A stretch of DNA of 64,000 nt from Filosporella fistucella (taxonomy: Eukaryota > Ascomycota > Leotiomycetes > Helotiales). This document shows positions 59,006 to 64,000 of the stretch, in pieces; the stretch's first letter is position 1; every line of letters begins with the position of its first letter. The position numbers were made by a program, and so were the translations under genes. The stretch is from assembly GCA_030077755.1 (NCBI GenBank), contig JAQJZZ010000008.1:1240001-1304000 (forward strand), in the 5' to 3' direction. The notes beneath the pieces were generated by a model, which saw only the letters and a list, made by a program, of their open reading frames with translations, was not told the origin of the DNA and ran no database searches.

Positions 59006-61357
59006 CTACGAGAACAGCTTATCCATATAACCATGAAACTTGGTCTTCGGGATCCTCTCTACATAGTTTGCTGTGTATTCCTCAATTTCATCGACTTCTG
59101 CCGTTCTCAGAATAACTTCGTGTGGTTTCAGCCACTTAGTCTTTTTCAGAACCTTCCAGCCAACGAAGATGATAGGGAAGATGAAAATCATTAGGTATGA
59201 GAACAAGAAGGTGGGAATATCCCAGTTGCCTATACAACGTTAGCAAATAGTTGAAAAGCTGGAACTTTGGCGGATCTCACCAGGCAAAAATACAGTATAG
59301 CCTCCAACAAAAGTCATGATGAAGCATCCAGTCAAAGCGTAGTATGCTGAGAATGGCTGCCAAAAGCTCTTATGTGGGAGTAGATTTCGATCAAATCCTT
59401 GAGCATCACAAGCTCTCTTCCAGCATATAAAAGTAAAGGCCATAACGCAAAAGTTGATCAATTGGCTTGCGGTAACCAAAGATACAAACCAAGTCAAAAC
59501 AATAGCAGCATTGTTGGACACCTGCAGGAACGACAGAAGCGCGATGGCGAGGACAACCAGGACACAATTGATAGGCACTCCTGATTTGTTGCAGTATCGG
59601 AGGAATTTGGGTGCTTTACCTTCCAGTGCCAATCCGAAGAGTGAGCGAGAAGCACAGTAGACGTACGAATTTCCAGCTGAGAACGCAGAGGCTAGAACCA
59701 TCGAGTTGACGATATCTGGGAGAATTTTAATCTTCAATCTGTTCATCGCTACAACGTATGGAGAAGCAGCTGCACCGGGAAGTCCCTGAGCGAAAGCAGC
59801 TTTCATTTCAGCGTCATCGTAAGGCACAAGGATTCCGACTGCAAGACTTCCGAGGACGAAGAAAGCCGTGAGCCTGTAAAATACTGCTTTGTAGGCAGCG
59901 GGCTATTACCCAATTAGAATCCACCTGGAGCATGTACATTATAGTAATTTTTGAGTTGACTAATTGCACCAGAGAAGGAAAAATATGACTGACCATAACT
60001 TTTCGTGGATTTTCAGATTCACCAGCAGCCATGGATACGTAATCTGGCCCAGCTATCGTGAAAGAAGCTAGAATCAAGCACTGAAGAAAGCCCATAAATT
60101 TCCCAAGACTTCCTGTGTGATAATATTCCGCGAAAGCCCCTGGAGTGTTCCAGTATCGGAATCCGAACCTATCATGCAGAGGATTTCCACCAACCATCGT
60201 AATGAAGGTGAAAATAATTAGACCAACAATCAGAATAACTTTGCCTAAAGCCAGCCACTACGACATGATCGTCAACAATGACACTTGCAAAACTTGGGAC
60301 ACAGAACCACTCACAAATTCTGATTCTCCATACCACTGCACCGAATTAGCACCGCATTCTTTAAAAACATTATATCAGGCGATCAGGCTGAAAAAGCTGA
60401 TTCATGGTATAGTGTGGAAGGGGGAACAAAGGGGGGGAGCTTACTTTAACAGCGAAGACGTTGATAATACTGCTTCCGAGTTAGAAATAGCCCGTTGTAA
60501 GTTGGAGACGATTTTACCCATAGAGCACGATGACGATAGCAATAATGCCGCCTGCTGGAACAACATCACTCCAATAATGGATGATGACATTACAAGCAAC
60601 AATTTCGAAAGGAACCAGGGCCGCCTCGAAAACAAAGAAGTTGTAGCCAGCAGCAACACCAAATGCCTCATCGACATATCGACCGGCAAAACGAATAAAT
60701 GGTGAGGAGATTGGCAGGTAAGTGACCATCTCAGACATACACTTAGGTCAAAATCAGTATGCTGCAGCGCTTTGGGCAGTGTTGCATTGGGTTGAGTCAC
60801 TAACATTTGTAATTGCTAGAACGAAGGTACACCTGTCACATAATTCATAAGATTTCGAGAATAAAAAAAGTTTGATTGGGGAAAGATAACATAGCGGCCA
60901 CGCCTGCGAAATTTCTTCCAAGTGAGAACATACCATATTGTGAATGCCATGAACAGGCTGGCGGGTCCACCTTGAAGAAGCCCACGACCAATTTGAACAT
61001 ATAGAGCTGTTCCGATTGTACCACCAATACCAATCAATCTGCATACCTATTAGTCATTGACGAAATAGTTGTAAAACACATTCCTAAGAAGAATTGGTGC
61101 CATTACAAACAACAACCCGAGTAACGGGATAGAAGAAATCCATGTATTACTTACTGTATGTGTCTGGGCCTCAGTTGGCGATGAGTAGAATCATAATTGC
61201 CTCTTACGGACAAGGAGTTGTTGTCAGGGGATTGTATGATGCCTTCTTCGTGCTTTTCTTTGCCAAACCCATCATAATTTCCATAGTCTTTGTCTCTTTC
61301 AGATCTGATATACTCTGCTCCGGCAGAGCCTGGGATGTCAATGCCACTGGAGGCCAT
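59006..61357 (-). CDS. Amino-acid permease, APC/YAT family (572 aa, 9 exons)
   Basis: A 12-helix plasma-membrane amino-acid/proton symporter of the yeast amino-acid transporter type. ATG at 61357. Exons: 61155-61357, 60934-61038, 60805-60832 (28 nt), 60518-60741, 60445-60472 (28 nt), 60315-60335 (21 nt), 59994-60257, 59281-59902 and 59006-59229, exactly 573 codons. A 65-residue polar cytosolic N-terminus precedes RQLRPRHIQLIGIGGTIGTA, the family's first helix. Other landmarks are MSEMVTYLPISSPFIRFAGR, SIINVFAVKWYGESEF, DYVSMAAGESENPRKVMPAA, SGNSYVYCASRSLFGLA-like text in exon 8 (AGNSYVYCASRSL) and GVPINCVLVV. The cytosolic tail ends PKTKFHGYMDKLFS. Substrate range is not readable; its position beside the DUF1989 gene suggests uptake for a linked catabolic step. 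Confidence 0.9.
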
Positions 61358-62908
61358 ATTATTGCAGGAGGTAGGGTCCGGTGAGTGGAACCAATAGCAA
61401 TGGCAGAAACTGTTTATCCCAACTTTTGCAGGGAGCTTCGGAAGCAGATATTAGAAGATCTTCTCGCAAGAGATATCACTGGCTTTATAAGTATCCCTCA
61501 GGAAGCTGCCAAGCTGATAGGTTACGCTTGGCTTCTGTATGGTATCATTCTCATGACGGTGGGATGAGCAGAAAATCCAGATTGAGCTACAAATTCCTGT
61601 GGCCCCTCATTCGTTCACCCCGGTCTTGAGCTCTCCATAATGGAGCCGGGAGGGGTCAGAATAACGAGATGCCCCGCAGGTTGCCCGGTATATTGTCCTT
61701 GGCGGAAGTACAAATGCCATGATGTTGTGCATTTTGGAGAGCTTTGTCAAGGACAAGTATCTGAGCTAATCCACTAAATGGGACGGGGATGCCTTCCCAA
61801 GACCATAGCTCAAAAAGAAGAACATGTCTAGCGACCTTCTAGCATGTTAATTCCATTTCTTTGACAAAAGTCGCGTGCTGAGACGGAGAACCAGTTCAAG
61901 CTTGCTGCTGGACGATCGGCATTGATTCGTCAATCCTTGATGCCCAGGTTGACCGTCGAATGTGGTAAGGGATCTTAGCTTCGTGTTGGCGTGCTACTTG
62001 TCGTCTGATAGGCTTTTCGGGCATGCTGGATCCTGGGCGCGGAATGACCGATGGCAGGTTGCAGCGTGAGCATGGGAGGTAATCGAGATAGTCTCATGTT
62101 CGTAGATTGTCTGGCGAGCAGGGCAGTAAAAATGAGGTGTCGGTGTTGCTCTTTTTGGCAACTGATACTTTACAGTGACTTTCATGTCGGAATTGTGAGC
62201 GGGTGTAGCGGGTTTGTATGGTACTATGGAGAACGAGGTTATGCTCAGCGAGGTGGGGATGGGATTCTTGATTGTGGTGCCAGACCAGAGTGTGTGAAAT
62301 CAGGAAATCAATGGTCAAGCCATTGCCGTTGCGGCTTCCTTCTCTCGTTTACCATGTGCAATCGTGCGAGGAGGCAAGCAAGTACCTAACGAAGACTCCT
62401 ACGGGCCAACCTACCAAATAAGTAATGCAGTAGCATTTGTACCGCCCCTTTCCTACCTACTGTAAGGTAGATAACTTTCGTTGACCAGACTTTAGATGGG
62501 GATTTGGACTTGGTTTAAACAAGACTTGCCATTGTTGTAAAGCCTTTTTTCTCGGCGCAAGAAGATGCACCCAGAGTTCTTGGAGAAGCTTGCAGCTTGA
62601 GCCACAACCGGCTTGGTACTTGGTGAAATTGACTGGATGCAAATGTATCTACGAAGTACCTGGGTATGTACCTAGCCTGGTAACTTCTCTCCCAAGAAAA
62701 AATTGACCTGCGCCACAACGCCACGCACGAGGGAGGGACTTTTCACCCGCCACACTGAGGGGTTCAAAAGAGCTGCGTTCCAAAGCACATACCAATCTTA
62801 CTACTTTATAACATATACATCTTGCTCACTTTACTGCTTTGTGATCACTCTCCAGCACCTCACAATAACAGCATACCATTAGCAGTCTTCTGTCTTCAAG
62901 CAAGCAGC
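61358..62908. other. Intergenic region upstream of the permease
   Basis: About 1.5 kb holding the permease promoter and that of the 71-aa gene. An ATG frame at about 61400-61567 (+) encodes 55 residues ending in a hydrophobic stretch (IGYAWLLYGIILMTVG); it may be chance. No domain or RNA gene recognised. Confidence 0.4.
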
Positions 62909-63124
62909 ATGCCTATTCCAACCTCGCTCTCTGGCGACAAGCCTACAAACTCAAACCACTCCAACCCCGCCACAAACCCATCTTCCTCTACAGATAGCTC
63001 TGGCGCAGGAGCTCAGACGGCAACAAATACAGGATCTCAGAAAACCGAGGCTGAACAAGAAGCCGATAGGTTGTATGAAGAGCGGATTGAGGAGGAATAT
63101 GCTAAGAGGGAAGGTGGTGCTTAA
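62909..63124 (+). CDS. Small conserved fungal protein, unknown function (71 aa)
   Basis: Single exon; I start at ATG 62909 (upstream frame begins only with TTG). The first 45 residues are Ser/Thr/Asn/Pro-rich and disordered. The C-terminal helix is strongly charged: KTEAEQEADRLYEERIEEEY, ending AKREGGA. I recall very similar endings in other filamentous-fungal small proteins, which supports a real gene, but no function is known to me. A TATA-like stretch (CTTTATAACATATAC) lies about 100 bp upstream. Confidence 0.65.
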   Translation: MPIPTSLSGDKPTNSNHSNPATNPSSSTDSSGAGAQTATNTGSQKTEAEQEADRLYEERIEEEYAKREGGA

Positions 63125-64000
63125 GCTTCCTGTGAACTTGCATTGGGTATGGTGATATTGAAGCCGGTGAATGAGGGGTATTTGGCTGTGGCGCTGGACT
63201 TACGGATACCAGGGAAGGTTATTGTGGAAGACTATGCCTCTCCATCTTACTTTGTACTCATTATATAGTGTTATTTATGCATTACATCAATTCTAACGAG
63301 TATATCTTTCGAGGTTAATGGTGACTTAATCTTAACTGCAAGCCAATTGTTTGATCGTGGCCCATGCGTCTGTTTGCTTCATTCAAAGTCTATGCAGGTA
63401 GGCAGTAAATAAACGGTGTAAAATAATCGAACTGAGAAAACTCAAAACGGCTCAGGCATGAAGAAGCATCGCCTTCGTAACTGACATAAGGAACAATAAA
63501 AATATGACACTTTCGGTTGCAAAATTGAAATACTACCTGTCCAAAATGCCATCAACGGCACTACTTGTGAAAATATTCAGATCCAGGGAGGTTTGCGAGC
63601 TTAATCGCATCAGTCGACGCGACCAGGTTAGGCTCTGAAGGTCCAAAGTCATATCATTAATTTCATTATTGCTAAATGCCGACAGGCTCTAGGACTTTGA
63701 CGCGCGGCGTGGTAGCTTATTGAGGGTTAACGTATATATATGGAGTATGCTGATGAAGCTCAAATTTTGCTAATGCTTCAAAGACGTGATAAAGTGTTGA
63801 GGACACCTTATGGTGAAAACTTCCTGCCATTTGGGCATGACTGCACATTCTTCAGCTATCAGGCTTAGTAGAACGAGCCACTATTACGATATCTTCACAA
63901 TACCCAGTTCGGGAAATATGGACAAAACATCTCCGGAGATAGGTCGGCCGTATCGGCATTTTCTTACACCAATGATAGGGAAAGCTGGCCCTTATTAAGA
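63125..64000. other. 3' flank, no gene recognised
   Basis: Downstream of the 71-aa gene to the window end. Only short frames; nothing recognisable. Confidence 0.45.

Overview
This window is nuclear DNA from a filamentous ascomycete (Pezizomycotina). Its genes are short and intron-poor, and most introns are 45-60 bp with GT..AG ends and CTRAC-like branch points. The gene set is typical of moulds: SUMO, Nup84, Vps37, Sip5, mL50, a TmpA-like oxidoreductase, a GH125 mannosidase, a GMC oxidoreductase and a Ddi2-type cyanamide hydratase. I lean towards Leotiomycetes, but that is an impression and not something I can prove. I see no rRNA or tRNA genes, CRISPR arrays or intact transposons.

Layout. 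0-7.5 kb: an unrecognised conserved protein, a GMC oxidoreductase, a doubtful four-exon gene and VPS37, all on the minus strand. 7.5-11.3 kb: a gene-free, repeat-dotted promoter/leader in front of an F-box gene (11.3-13.1 kb, +). 13.5-20.8 kb: an AT-hook Gln-rich protein and Nup84 (both -). 22.2-26.7 kb: SUMO (+), a small conserved protein (-) and a mitochondrial succinyl-CoA ligase-like alpha-beta fusion (+). 28.5-31.8 kb: an amino-acid transporter with a damaged splice donor and a cyanamide hydratase (both +). 32.6-38.3 kb: mitochondrial ribosomal protein mL50 (-), a Cys-rich membrane protein (+) and SIP5 (-). 38.3-42.2 kb is almost empty apart from a possible small secreted protein. 42.2-47.4 kb: an ARA2-like aldo-keto reductase (+), DAHP synthase (-) and an unnamed conserved protein (+). 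47.4-51.4 kb is almost empty. 51.4-55.7 kb: a TmpA-like membrane oxidoreductase (+) and a GH125 alpha-mannosidase (-). 56.4-61.4 kb: an arylmalonate-decarboxylase/maleate-isomerase-like enzyme (+), a DUF1989 protein (-) and an amino-acid permease (-). 62.9 kb: a 71-aa conserved protein (+).

Most genes are unrelated housekeeping functions. Two places stand out. The first is the 56.4-61.4 kb trio, which looks like a small uptake-and-catabolism module for a nitrogen-containing acid or amide: permease, DUF1989 protein and racemase-superfamily enzyme, the last two tail to tail with 40 bp between stop codons. The second is the fused alpha-beta succinyl-CoA ligase-like gene. It keeps the alpha-subunit histidine but seems to have lost much of the beta-subunit ATP-grasp, and it needs an 8-nt microexon to stay in frame.

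Exon boundaries were assembled by hand from splice consensus, reading-frame phase and remembered family motifs. In each multi-exon gene marked at high confidence, the exon lengths add up to a whole number of codons.
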